DNA of 64,000 nt. Origin: Flavobacterium hiemivividum (GTDB taxonomy: Bacteria; Bacteroidota; Bacteroidia; Flavobacteriales; Flavobacteriaceae). The position numbers and the translations under genes were made by a program. Positions 35,617 through 44,080 of this stretch are shown in pieces (the first letter of the stretch is position 1; each line of letters opens with the position of its first letter). Where the stretch lies: the NCBI RefSeq assembly GCF_004349145.1, contig NZ_SMFO01000015.1, positions 1,178 through 65,177 of the forward strand. The letters are read 5' to 3'. Below the pieces are notes generated by a model. That model was not told the origin of the DNA and ran no database searches. It saw nothing but the letters and a program-made list of their open reading frames with translations.

Positions 35617-35657
35617 AAAAAAAAGCAAGTGTCGCCATACGCGATACTTGCTTTTTT
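35617..35657 (-). terminator. Hairpin terminator/attenuator between pilin and chaperone genes
   Basis: On the minus strand the stem AAGCAAGTATCGC / GCGACACTTGCTT (one G-T wobble) with a 5-base loop is followed by an oligo-T run (35613-35620 side), located in the 96-base gap between DUF4402 stop and chaperone start. Partial read-through would give more pilin than chaperone and usher. Confidence 0.8.
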
Positions 35658-35674
35658 TTAAAACCGAATAAAAT

Positions 35675-36187
35675 CTAGTTGTAGCTTACAATAACATCAA
35701 AACCACTATCATTAGTATAAGTTCCCGTAGGCTGAGAACCGTTTATATTTAAAGTTGCACCAACGCTAAATGTTTCTTTTCCAGAAACAAGTTTTCCAGT
35801 TGAATTACTTGTAAATTTATTCACTTTCATATCATTTGTTGAAGTACCATTTGTTATAGTTATTGTATCATCAGCTGGTAAAGTTACCGTGAAAGCATAC
35901 GCTCCTTCTCCAGTAACCTTGAATTCTGCAGCCTTCACTGTACTATTCCCTCCCGGGAGTGTTGCGCCTGCTGATTCAATTCTTGAACCATCAGCTAATA
36001 ACTGCACTGTAGCTGCAGTACCATCAGTGGCTATATTACCAAAATTCAAGTCTACAGTTTTTGTTATAGCAATTGGAGCAATAATGGTTGCCGACACAGT
36101 TGCATTTGCATCTGCAGTAGATTGAGCATTTGCGTTATTTGAGAATGCAGCGATAGCTAGGATAGCTAATAAAGTAATCTTTTTCAT
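35675..36187 (-). CDS. DUF4402 domain protein (major pilin candidate)
   Basis: 170 residues with a classical signal peptide (KKITLLAILAIAAFSNNANAQ). The mature part begins with an alternating hydrophobic strand (ANATVSATIIAPIAITKTVDLNFGN in two phrases: VSATIIAPIAITKT and VDLNFGNIA), then the DUF4402 core (GSRIESAG, AAEFKVTGEGAYAFTVTLP, LNINGSQPTGTY) and ends DVIVSYN. The penultimate Tyr is reminiscent of chaperone-usher pilins. There are no cysteines. It has its own 5' leader of about 680 bases and a terminator right behind, suggesting strong, separate transcription. A near-consensus -7 box (TTTATTTG) lies around 36296-36303. Its fibre role is inferred from the chaperone and usher neighbours. 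Confidence 0.85.
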   Translation of the reverse strand: MKKITLLAILAIAAFSNNANAQSTADANATVSATIIAPIAITKTVDLNFGNIATDGTAATVQLLADGSRIESAGATLPGGNSTVKAAEFKVTGEGAYAFTVTLPADDTITITNGTSTNDMKVNKFTSNSTGKLVSGKETFSVGATLNINGSQPTGTYTNDSGFDVIVSYN

Positions 36188-36868
36188 AATAATTGTAGGT
36201 TTTAATTTTTAGAGATAGAATTTGGGAATTATATCTTTTCTGTTGTTTTTTGTTTTTTTAATCAGAATAAAACGACTTGTTTTATTTTGATGGTGCAAAT
36301 AAACAGTGATAAAAACGAAGCTAAAAATATTCTCGATGAATAACCTACATAATCGTTAAACTGCACTTTTATCTGCATTTAACCGCTGACTTCATTAATT
36401 CCATAACAATCAACAAAGAAATTCAACTTTTTCTAATTAATACTATAACCAAAACTATTAATGAGGTAATAATCTTATAATAAGAGCTTTACAAAAAAAA
36501 AAGTTGGAGTAGGAGTCGGTTTTATAAAAAAACTAAAAATAATAAAACAGCAAATAAGCTCTAAAGCCCAATAATATGTAGGAAAGAATATTTCGTCTAT
36601 CCTAAAAAGAAAAGCACACCGTTGATTAAAATGAAAAGATCTAAGAATTTGCAACTAATAACAAGAGCCAAATACAGAAGTACGTTAAGCGACCCTGTCA
36701 GTACCGGAGTGCGAGCGATAAAAAACTACTCAATAGCAATATAAAAAGTATTTCAGCTAAATAGTCCTGGTTTCAAGTAAAAATACATGTCGACCCTATG
36801 ACCAATAAAAAAGTAGAAGAAAAAATAGAGCATAAATTAGACTTAGATAATAAAAAAAAGAGCTTCGC
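36188..36868. other. Long non-coding stretch upstream of the second DUF4402 gene
   Basis: About 680 AT-rich bases with no convincing gene. It contains the leader of the 35675-36187 gene and the 3' end of the preceding DUF4402 gene's transcript (oligo-T tract on the minus strand at 36852-36859). A 37-codon plus-strand frame (36631-36744) exists but has no support. It is unusual in length compared with the compact gene spacing elsewhere, so regulatory RNA or a decayed gene is possible. Confidence 0.5.
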
Positions 36869-37375
36869 TTAATTATAATTAACAGCGACCTCAAAGCCAG
36901 CACCCAAGCTTGAATAGCTTCCTATTTCTTGATCGGCATCGACATGGACTGTTGCCCCAAGGTAAATCAATTCCTCTCCAGCTGAAAGTGTATTTAATGT
37001 AGAAGAGGTAAATTCATTTACAACCATTTTATCGTTCCCATTCGAAATTATATGGTCATTAGCAGGCAAAGTAACACTGTAAGCAAACCCTACTTCTCCT
37101 GAAACCGCAAATACTGCTGCTGTAACATTTCCAGTCACAGCCGGCATATTAACATTTGAAGAACTTGTTCTAGACGCTACACTTCCCGCAGCTAACACCA
37201 CAGCACCTGCTCCACCATTAGTAGTGAAATTTCCAAAATTAAGATCTGAATTTTTAACTATTTTAATCGGAGTCACTATAGTCGCAGAAGCAGTCGCGTT
37301 AGCTCTAACTTGAGCATTCGCTATACTTGAAAAACCTAGGAATAAAAAGACTAATATTAAAGTATAATTTTTCAT
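36869..37375 (-). CDS. DUF4402 domain protein (pilin candidate)
   Basis: 168 residues with a signal peptide (KNYTLILVFLFLGFSSIANAQ). It shows the same layout as the 35675-36187 protein: ATASATIVTPIKIVKN strand, SDLNFGNFTTNGG, AAVFAVSGEVGFAYSVTLPA, GATVHVDADQEIGSYSS and the end FEVAVNYN. The two proteins are clear paralogues at the level of the conserved blocks but diverged in the loops. No cysteine follows the signal. It is the most upstream gene of the putative pilus cluster, with a further 580 bases of non-coding sequence before it. Confidence 0.84.
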   Translation of the reverse strand: MKNYTLILVFLFLGFSSIANAQVRANATASATIVTPIKIVKNSDLNFGNFTTNGGAGAVVLAAGSVASRTSSSNVNMPAVTGNVTAAVFAVSGEVGFAYSVTLPANDHIISNGNDKMVVNEFTSSTLNTLSAGEELIYLGATVHVDADQEIGSYSSLGAGFEVAVNYN

Positions 37376-37960
37376 AACACATAATTTAAAGTGTTTTTGA
37401 CCATTTCTTTTCCAAATTAAAACACGAATAAAACATGTGCTTTAAAGACAAAAAGTGTTGAGAATTTAAAATAGTTAACATACTATCAAACGAATCTTAA
37501 TAGAAGCACTAAATTGATACAACAAGCCAAGTTAAATGTAATACTAATTCAGTTAAAGTGTATTATTTAATCGATAAACTACATCTTTTTACTTTAAAAA
37601 TAATCTTTTTCTTACTTTAAATAAAACGCAATAAAATAATGTGAAATAGCAGCGAAGTAGTATCCAATAAAGATCTAACCCCAAAGTTAAATATACAAGC
37701 AATACCATAGAACTAATAACTAGCTATAGCAGTAGAACTATTTGAATTGAATACCGCACTCCTTATATCAATTTCATAAAAGAGAAAAGAGAAATTTTTG
37801 AATTAACAGATAGAAAAAGCAAAGTGCTCTCAAAAAAAAACTCTGCATTAAGGATTGCTTTTAACAATAACATCGAGTTTTTGGAAACGAGAGGAGTTGG
37901 TCACTTTAAACATTTTTAACATCAAAATACGACCATAAAAAATGTAATTTTTAGGTAAAT
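37376..37960. other. Non-coding stretch upstream of the first DUF4402 gene
   Basis: About 585 AT-rich bases without a credible open frame, clear promoter consensus or strong hairpin. It must contain the promoter of the pilin cluster, but I see no exact TTG/TAnnTTTG pair on the minus strand, which may mean an alternative sigma factor or an activator. Confidence 0.5.
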
Positions 37961-37989
37961 AAAAAAAGCCTTTCCGTTAAGAAAGGCTT
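37961..37989 (-). terminator. Terminator after tRNA-Asp copy 1
   Basis: On the minus strand the stem AAGCCTTTC / GAAAGGCTT is followed by a T-run, 12 bases past the tRNA. Confidence 0.85.
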
Positions 37990-38000
37990 CATTTATTATG

Positions 38001-38074
38001 CGGTCTGGACGGGACTCGAACCCGCGACCCCCTGCGTGACAGGCAGGTATTCTAACCAACTGAACTACCAGACC
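38001..38074 (-). tRNA. tRNA-Asp (anticodon GTC), copy 1
   Basis: A 74-base cloverleaf: acceptor GGTCTGG/CCAGACC with discriminator G, D-arm TAGTTCAGTTGGTTAGA, anticodon loop CTGTCAC (GTC), T-arm CGGGTTCGAGTCCCG. CCA is not encoded. The tRNA sequence is identical to copy 2 at 38740-38813. Confidence 0.96.
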
Positions 38075-38092
38075 TCAGCGTTATTGCGGTTG

Positions 38093-38124
38093 CAAATATA
38101 CAACACATTTTAGTTTAAAACCAA
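38093..38124 (-). promoter_or_regulatory. Promoter of tRNA-Asp copy 1
   Basis: On the minus strand TTG (38122-38124), 21 bases, TATATTTG (38093-38100), followed by CAACCGC; 18 bases before the tRNA. Confidence 0.72.
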
Positions 38125-38700
38125 CACTAAAATCAAAAAAATTATCATTCCTAAAAGACCTTTTTCCAAAAGACTAAACATCAGACTAGTATTTAAATTT
38201 CCGCAGTTTTAATTAGCTTATAAAAGTACGATTTATCCTTTTTTAACCGCAGCGCATAGATTTCTAACCTTAAAATCTACAAACTATTCGACCAAAAAAT
38301 CTGGAAAAACGCTAGAAAAATTACATTTCTAAAAATAATTGGGAGGTATTCACACTATAAACTATAAGGTTTTTATCTTTTCAACCATTAGTTGCCTAGT
38401 CACAAGATTCTCAACTTGGCTAAAATATTTTATTGCTTTTGCTATTATTGGACCTGAAATATTTTTAGTCCTAAATTGTGCTACCCTACAAATTTTTGAC
38501 TTGATCTTTAATTATATCAATCTAACTTTTGAAATTCATCAAAAAAGAACCAACATTACGCAAAATCAAAAAAGCCATCCGTAGGTTTTGAATAAATTCA
38601 AAAACATGGAAAGCTTTTCATTGGTCTAACTACTAAACCCGGTCTCGTTGCTACCAACTCGACCAAACAACACAACTAACTTTAGAAACTTTAAAGGGGC
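38125..38700. other. Spacer between the two tRNA-Asp units
   Basis: About 575 AT-rich bases. An 81-codon plus-strand frame (38339-38584) is hydrophobic but lacks an ATG, has no recognisable family, and is not called. No integrase or repeat that would suggest an island is seen. Confidence 0.5.
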
Positions 38701-38727
38701 AAAAAAGCCTTTCCGTTAAGAAAGGCT
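38701..38727 (-). terminator. Terminator after tRNA-Asp copy 2
   Basis: The same stem as at copy 1 (AGCCTTTC / GAAAGGCT) with a T-run on the minus strand. Confidence 0.85.
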
Positions 38728-38739
38728 CTCCCCAATATG

Positions 38740-38813
38740 CGGTCTGGACGGGACTCGAACCCGCGACCCCCTGCGTGACAGGCAGGTATTCTAACCAACT
38801 GAACTACCAGACC
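38740..38813 (-). tRNA. tRNA-Asp (anticodon GTC), copy 2
   Basis: Identical to the copy at 38001-38074, including discriminator G and lack of CCA. The promoter and terminator are duplicated with it, with small changes. Confidence 0.96.
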
Positions 38814-38831
38814 TCAGCATTATTGCGGTTG

Positions 38832-38861
38832 CAAAGATACAATTCCTTTCGACTTACACAA
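38832..38861 (-). promoter_or_regulatory. Promoter of tRNA-Asp copy 2
   Basis: On the minus strand TTG (38859-38861), 19 bases, TATCTTTG (38832-38839), then CAACCGC as at copy 1. Confidence 0.72.
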
Positions 38862-38899
38862 GCGTTTACAATAAAAAAAAATGCGTTTTTTTATTACTA

Positions 38900-39829
38900 T
38901 TATCCAAAGTTTTGTTTTTCAGCTAAATACGTCAGTAAAATTTTTTCGAAATTAGCTCCCACATTAACCGGAACGTACTTAATCTTGTTTTGAGCGCAGC
39001 TTAAAGCCAGTTTTTTAAAGTACAAAGCGGTCTGTTTTTCATATTCCTGCTTCACATTATCAGCAAAAATCGATACTGACTCACCCGTTTCCACATCAAT
39101 GAACTTTCTAGGAGTGTTATCAAAGTCAAAATTCAACTCTGTAGCACTATCTACAACATGAAACAAAACTACTTTGTGTTTGTTATGCTTTAGATGCTGC
39201 AGCGCACTAAACAGCGCCTCGTCTCCAGATCCAGGTTGAAACATGTCTGTAAAAAGTATAACCATCGAACGTCGATGCATTTTCTCAGCTATCTGATGTA
39301 AAAAACTAATAGTATCTGTACTTTTTTTAATCTTGGGTTCCACTAACAGATTTTCGAGTGCATTCAACACCATTCTATGATGGCGATCACTGCCTTTCTC
39401 TGGCGCATAATATTCGTAAGTATCCGAAAACACACTTAATCCAATAGCGTCCCGCTGCTTCTTTAAGAGATTCATTAAAACTGCGGAAGCCAAAACAGAG
39501 AAGCCAATTTTATTTTCATGAAACTCTTGACTCTTCCTTAACTTTGGGTAATGCATTGACGAGGAATTGTCAATTATAATATGACACCGTAAATTAGTCT
39601 CTTCTTCAAAACGTTTGGTATATAAGCGATCTGTTCTAGCAAATAGCTTCCAGTCTATGTGTTTCGTGCTTTCGCCAACATTATACACTTTATGCTCTGC
39701 AAACTCAGCCGAAAACCCATGAAAAGGACTCTTGTGCATTCCGGAGATAAATCCTTCCACAACTTGGTTTGCCAACAATTCTAGATGTTGGAAACTCGAA
39801 ATCTTTTCTATTTGCGATTCTATCTTAAT
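38900..39829 (-). CDS. DUF58 domain protein (possible non-ATG start)
   Basis: A vWA-like DUF58 protein, about 290-310 residues. Visible are FISGMHKSPFHGFSAEFAEHK, the DUF58 signature YNVGESTKHIDWKLFARTDRLY, and the MIDAS-like DNSSSM in HIIIDNSSSMHYP. Homologues act with MoxR ATPases, often in BatA/BatB-type envelope stress operons. The family N-terminus KIESQIEKISSFQHLE is present in frame (39779-39826), but no ATG exists. The residue at the expected Met position is ATT (39827-39829), one base after the stop of the upstream M1 gene; the first standard start is TTG at 39778. I give the longer extent and regard the start as unresolved. Confidence 0.85.
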   Translation of the reverse strand: MKIESQIEKISSFQHLELLANQVVEGFISGMHKSPFHGFSAEFAEHKVYNVGESTKHIDWKLFARTDRLYTKRFEEETNLRCHIIIDNSSSMHYPKLRKSQEFHENKIGFSVLASAVLMNLLKKQRDAIGLSVFSDTYEYYAPEKGSDRHHRMVLNALENLLVEPKIKKSTDTISFLHQIAEKMHRRSMVILFTDMFQPGSGDEALFSALQHLKHNKHKVVLFHVVDSATELNFDFDNTPRKFIDVETGESVSIFADNVKQEYEKQTALYFKKLALSCAQNKIKYVPVNVGANFEKILLTYLAEKQNFG

Positions 39830-39830
39830 T

Positions 39831-42392
39831 TTATTCTTTTTTAATTAGTTGCGCACGCGACAAATCATCTGTAGCCTGTAGTAATTTTCTTTTCAAAATA
39901 GGACTGAATTCAGGATTGTCCTTTAAAAACGTGGTCATAATATTTAACGCTTCGGGACTTGTGTATTTGCCAATACTATTATTAAGCCATCCTTTTGGGA
40001 AAAAAATATCTCCCGTTAGCTGGATTTCTTCAATCAAATCTAAAGCACTTTTTAAATATTTCACCGAATTTTGCTGACGCAACGGATGATGGATATTCGA
40101 TAAAGCTGATTGTACCCATGATTCTTTCTCTCTATTCTTCTCTTCTTTCATTGATTCCATAAAAGAATCTCTAACTGCTTCCTCTTTAGATAGTGAAGGT
40201 AGTAAAAAATCAAATCGTTTTTGCTTATCGGGGTTGCGAATTAATTCTCTAGTTTTTGAGAGGATTTGAGCTGACTTATCATGTTTAAACAACGCTAAGT
40301 TACTAGCCATATCAACATAATCATCTTCATTAAATTTTAAACCAGAAATTAACAATTCTTTGTTCCAAATTTGATATAATTTTTCTTTACCACTTTCTGA
40401 ATAGGCCAATTCTTCGAATAAACCGAACAACGTTTTTTTAACATTCGAAGGTAAATCTTCTTGAAGTCTATCATAAACTATTTCTTCCAGCTGATTTTGA
40501 CGCTCTTGTTGTTGCTTCTCGGTGAGGAAGTTCCAATATAGTGAACTGAGTTGACTTGAAAGCAGTTTTGCGATTAGCTCGTTTTTTTCGATACTAATTC
40601 CCTTAAGACAAGTATCAAAAGCCACTTTTGGCGCTATAGTTCCCGTCAAGGTATTCTCATATAGATTAATATAGCTATACGCTCGGGCAACCTCATTATT
40701 AATTACTGGAATACTTTTTACTTCATTATTTTCCAATGGAAACACACCATAGCCAAATCCATTATAATTATAAATAATCGCCGATGGCTTTTGCAAACCT
40801 ACTACTTCCTTTATTTCTGAAAAGCGGCCTTGAACAGCCACTCTAATTACTTTAGTAGTTTCAGTATAGACTAATCCAATTTCGAAAATTTGCGGCCAAA
40901 CATTATTAGAGCCGTCCTCCGCTTTTTGTTCGATTACAAAACTTTTGATTTTCGAATCTACATCATAAGATATTTCATCAGTGAAAATCGCTCTTCCCGG
41001 CTGATTCACCCAGACAGCACTCCACTTTTTAATATCTTTCGGCGTTTCTTGATCTAGAATCTCCACTAGATTATTCCAGTCTGCATTATCATTAGCATAG
41101 CTAGAAATATACTTTTGAATTCCTTTTTGAAAAGAATCTTTCCCCATAGTCGCTTCTAACTGACGCATCATAATAGGTGCTTTATTGTAAATAATTGCAC
41201 CATAAAGCGAACCAGCATCTTTTAAGTTTGCTAATCCCTGACGAATGGGATGCGTTCCCTGAGTTCTATCCTCGGAATAAGCCGCAGAATAATGCGCCGT
41301 AAGAAATTGCAAATCGTGATTAATATGTGGAAAAGCAGGATTCATAATTTTATCGGCCATGAAGTTAGCAAAGACTTCCTTCATCCATACATCGTTAAAC
41401 CACTTCATCGTCACCAAATCTCCAAACCACATATGCGCCGTTTCGTGAGCAATCAATTTACCCCGTTTCAGCTTTTCGCTATCTGTCGCATTATTATCTA
41501 AAAACAAGGTTCCTTCTCTATATTGTATTGCACCCACATGCTCCATTCCGCCATATTGAAATACAGGAATAGTGGCAAAGTCCATTTTCTTAAAAGGAAA
41601 TGCATATTGGGTATAGTTTTCTAAATATTTAACTGCATTGTGGTGTAAATTAAAAATAGTATCGGTACTAGCTTTTATTTTTTCAGGATTGTTTTCCCGG
41701 TACAACATCGTCATAGGAAAACCATCAAGCGTTTGGGTTGCACTTTTAAAATTACCAGCAACAAAAGAAAACAAGTACGTACTCATCTTATCTGACTCTT
41801 CAAATTGATAATGCGTATAATTGCCTTGTTCTGTTTTTTTCTTAACAGAAGCTCCAGCTAAAACAGTCCAATCCTTTGGCGCCGTTAAAGAAAGTGTGTA
41901 GCTAGCTTTAATATCAGGTTGATCAAAACAGGGAAACAAAGTACTGGCTCTATCAGGAACTAATAAGGTATATAAAAAATCCTCATTCCTATTTAAGGAT
42001 AGATTCCCGGCAATAAATTTAATTTCAATGGTATTTTGTCCTATTAATAGCTGTTCTTTCGGAATAATCACATGTTCTTTCTCATGCAAAACGGGAATGT
42101 TTTTTCCGTTTACAACAATCGTTTTTAAGTTTTCCTTGCTTTCATTAAAATCCAAATACAATGGCTCTTGAAGGCTATTAATTTTTAGGTTCAAAATAAG
42201 CGAAGAGGAAATAGGGCTTTCTTTTTCTTTTGGTAAATCGAATGAAAGAGCATAAGAAACATCAGAAACCTGACTTTTACGAAAGACAGCCAATTCTTTA
42301 GATATTCCCCTCTCTAACAAAATCGGCTTTTTTACTGACTGACAAGAAAACAATAAAGAGACAAAAAACAGGAAAACGGAATTTATTTTCAT
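39831..42392 (-). CDS. M1-family aminopeptidase, lipoprotein
   Basis: About 853 residues from the ATG at 42392 (a TTG lies one codon before). A lipoprotein signal (KINSVFLFFVSLLFSCQ, Cys about 17) points to periplasmic or outer-membrane location. The M1 signatures are GGMEHVGAIQYRE (GxMEN-type exopeptidase motif, with H replacing N) and HETAHMWFGDLVTMKWFNDVWMKEVFA (HExxH plus the distal Glu 18 residues later). Shown split: HETAHMWFGDLV and NDVWMKEVFA. The C-terminal helical repeat domain is complete. It cleaves N-terminal residues from peptides. The stop TAA lies one base before the DUF58 frame, suggesting co-transcription. Confidence 0.92.
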   Translation of the reverse strand: MKINSVFLFFVSLLFSCQSVKKPILLERGISKELAVFRKSQVSDVSYALSFDLPKEKESPISSSLILNLKINSLQEPLYLDFNESKENLKTIVVNGKNIPVLHEKEHVIIPKEQLLIGQNTIEIKFIAGNLSLNRNEDFLYTLLVPDRASTLFPCFDQPDIKASYTLSLTAPKDWTVLAGASVKKKTEQGNYTHYQFEESDKMSTYLFSFVAGNFKSATQTLDGFPMTMLYRENNPEKIKASTDTIFNLHHNAVKYLENYTQYAFPFKKMDFATIPVFQYGGMEHVGAIQYREGTLFLDNNATDSEKLKRGKLIAHETAHMWFGDLVTMKWFNDVWMKEVFANFMADKIMNPAFPHINHDLQFLTAHYSAAYSEDRTQGTHPIRQGLANLKDAGSLYGAIIYNKAPIMMRQLEATMGKDSFQKGIQKYISSYANDNADWNNLVEILDQETPKDIKKWSAVWVNQPGRAIFTDEISYDVDSKIKSFVIEQKAEDGSNNVWPQIFEIGLVYTETTKVIRVAVQGRFSEIKEVVGLQKPSAIIYNYNGFGYGVFPLENNEVKSIPVINNEVARAYSYINLYENTLTGTIAPKVAFDTCLKGISIEKNELIAKLLSSQLSSLYWNFLTEKQQQERQNQLEEIVYDRLQEDLPSNVKKTLFGLFEELAYSESGKEKLYQIWNKELLISGLKFNEDDYVDMASNLALFKHDKSAQILSKTRELIRNPDKQKRFDFLLPSLSKEEAVRDSFMESMKEEKNREKESWVQSALSNIHHPLRQQNSVKYLKSALDLIEEIQLTGDIFFPKGWLNNSIGKYTSPEALNIMTTFLKDNPEFSPILKRKLLQATDDLSRAQLIKKE

Positions 42393-42422
42393 CAAAACTT
42401 AGATTTAAAACAGACTAAAAAT

Positions 42423-42453
42423 AAAAAAAGTTTGACTTACATCAAACTTTTTT
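42423..42453 (-). terminator. Terminator after thioredoxin gene
   Basis: On the minus strand the stem AAAAAAGTTTGA / TCAAACTTTTTT with a 7-base loop. Confidence 0.82.
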
Positions 42454-42495
42454 ATCTGAATTACTTCAGAGGGTATATAAATTATAATCTACCGA

Positions 42496-42813
42496 TTACA
42501 ACAACGCGTCTAAACTATCAGCGTAAGTTTGCTTAGGAGCTACTCCTACTTGCTTACCTACTACTTCACCGTTATGAAAAACCAAAACTGTTGGAATATT
42601 TCTCACACCGTATTTTGCAGCAAATTCTTGGTTTGCATCAACATCTACTTTTCCAATTACAACTTTACCGTCATATTCAGTACTCAATTCGTCAATGATT
42701 GGTCCTACCATTCTACAAGGTCCACACCATGCTGCCCAAAAATCCACCATTACTGGTTTGTCTGATTTCAAAACTACTTCTTCAAAAGTAGCATCTGTTA
42801 TTGCTAAAGCCAT
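42496..42813 (-). CDS. trxA: Thioredoxin
   Basis: A 105-residue thioredoxin. The active site FWAAWCGPCRM has Cys30 and Cys33. The buried Asp (VDFWA), cis-Pro segment RNIPTVLVFHNGEVVG and the C-terminal helix are all in place. There is no signal peptide, so it is the cytoplasmic disulphide reductant for enzymes such as ribonucleotide reductase. A -7-like TAAATTTG lies on the minus strand about 70 bases upstream, without a matching -33. It is a separate unit from the M1 gene behind it, given the terminator. Confidence 0.95.
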   Translation of the reverse strand: MALAITDATFEEVVLKSDKPVMVDFWAAWCGPCRMVGPIIDELSTEYDGKVVIGKVDVDANQEFAAKYGVRNIPTVLVFHNGEVVGKQVGVAPKQTYADSLDALL

Positions 42814-42974
42814 ATTTTTTATATTTAAAATTTAAAGTTCTAATCTCATTCAAAACTTGGACACAAATTTAGGCATTAAAACCAAAAGAATCACTATTCC
42901 CAAATTAGTTTTGATTATATGTGCATTGACTTTATTTATAAAAATCATATTAAATAGCAATTTGTTTATAAATT

Positions 42975-43085
42975 AGTAGTTATTCCCGTTCCCGAAACTT
43001 TAGGATGCTGTACCTCTTTGTCCTGAACTTATTTCAGGATTCTGAAACAAGTTCAGGATAAAAAGGATGCCGCGACTATCAGTAC
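42975..43085. repeat. REP-like element with TTCAGGAT palindromes
   Basis: The stretch before the beta-barrel gene holds TGTCCTGAACTTATTTCAGGA and AAACAAGTTCAGGATAAAAA followed by GGATGCCGCGACTATC. The last block is nearly identical to that at about 25196-25227. Otherwise this intergenic region (42814-43168) contains only the trxA leader and a terminator hairpin. Confidence 0.7.
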
Positions 43086-43114
43086 TAAAACATTTACAGT
43101 ACATTATAGTGCAC

Positions 43115-43143
43115 AAAAAAAAGACCCTCTTTTCAGAAGGTCT
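43115..43143 (-). terminator. Terminator after outer-membrane beta-barrel gene
   Basis: On the minus strand the stem AGACCTTCT / AGAGGGTCT (one mismatch) is followed by eight T. Confidence 0.8.
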
Positions 43144-43168
43144 AATTTAAAAACATTGTATTTAAAAC

Positions 43169-44080
43169 TTATAGACTGTATTTTAGTCCCAATGTCAGGC
43201 CTAGACCACTAATTCCTACGTAAGAACTTAACTCATCCATTGGTTTTGAGCTATCTAGTCCATTTGGATTTGTAGCAGCGTTGTTTGAATTAGTATCTAA
43301 ACGATCTTGATAATTTGTATGTATTTGCGCTTGAGTTCTACCAGCTAAGGCGTTTTGACCATTTTGAGTAAACTCAATCGTCTCCTTCGTTTTACCATGT
43401 ACTGTGAAGTTGCGATATTCTAACTCTCCAAAAACAGAAATATTTTTCCCTAATTTATAAGAAGTACCCAATGCCGCCATAAAACCAATTGTTGGGTTAG
43501 GCTTTACTTTATCAACACTATGGACAGCTACTGTTGCAGGAGACGCAACACCTGTAGGTGCTATTGCATCTGTAGTAATTTCTAAATCTCCATGAATAGG
43601 CACAATAACTCCTACCTTAGAATAAGATTCAAAACCTGCATGTTCTCCTAGAAACAAAACCAAAGCCGGAGCTAAATCGAATGCTGTAATTTGTCCAACT
43701 GATTTAAAGTTATAAACTGGCTTACCATTAGACACAAAAATTTGGTCAGTAGTTGTTTGCGCCATTGTTTTATCAGCACTAGAATAGTAATTCACACCCA
43801 TCTCTACTCCTAAACGAGTATTGAATCTATAACCAGCAGTAATTCCAGTTCTAAAACCCTCTCCAAAAGACCCAGTAACACTTTCCTCTGATACTAATTT
43901 TCCACCAACGTAAGTTCTATTTAAAGGTAAATTCCCTCCAACGGTTGGAAATTCAGTTGCTGCAGTTTGACCAAAATAAGATGCACCCGCTTTAAAATAC
44001 CAACTTTCTTTTTTGTCTGTTTGGCCCAACATCGTCAAAGAGCAAGCCATAAATCCTAATAAAAATAGGTTCTTTTTCAT
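43169..44080 (-). CDS. Outer membrane beta-barrel protein
   Basis: 303 residues with a signal peptide (KKNLFLLGFMACSLTMLGQ). The mature protein alternates aromatic and polar residues in strands ('SWYFKAGASYFGQT', 'GFRTGITAGYRFNTRLGVEMGVNYYSS', 'SVFGELEYRNFTVHG') and ends LGLTLGLKYSL, with C-terminal Leu after aromatic strands, typical for an eight-stranded OmpA/OmpW-like barrel. No OmpA peptidoglycan-binding domain is present. The function is unknown; it probably is a small porin or structural surface protein. It is monocistronic. Confidence 0.85.
   Translation of the reverse strand: MKKNLFLLGFMACSLTMLGQTDKKESWYFKAGASYFGQTAATEFPTVGGNLPLNRTYVGGKLVSEESVTGSFGEGFRTGITAGYRFNTRLGVEMGVNYYSSADKTMAQTTTDQIFVSNGKPVYNFKSVGQITAFDLAPALVLFLGEHAGFESYSKVGVIVPIHGDLEITTDAIAPTGVASPATVAVHSVDKVKPNPTIGFMAALGTSYKLGKNISVFGELEYRNFTVHGKTKETIEFTQNGQNALAGRTQAQIHTNYQDRLDTNSNNAATNPNGLDSSKPMDELSSYVGISGLGLTLGLKYSL

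Noticed and set aside
36631..36744. 37-codon plus-strand frame in the pilin leader region
   Set aside because: It is short, with no signal peptide or recognisable family and no promoter or conservation evidence.
38339..38584. 81-codon hydrophobic frame between the tRNA-Asp copies
   Set aside because: No ATG start, no family resemblance, and AT-rich hydrophobic frames arise easily by chance here.
38001..38813. tRNA-Asp pair as borders of a genomic island
   Set aside because: No integrase, no attachment-site direct repeat beyond the duplicated tRNA unit itself, and no cargo genes between them.
38775..38993. 72-codon plus-strand frame
   Set aside because: It overlaps tRNA-Asp copy 2 and the end of the DUF58 gene on the opposite strand.
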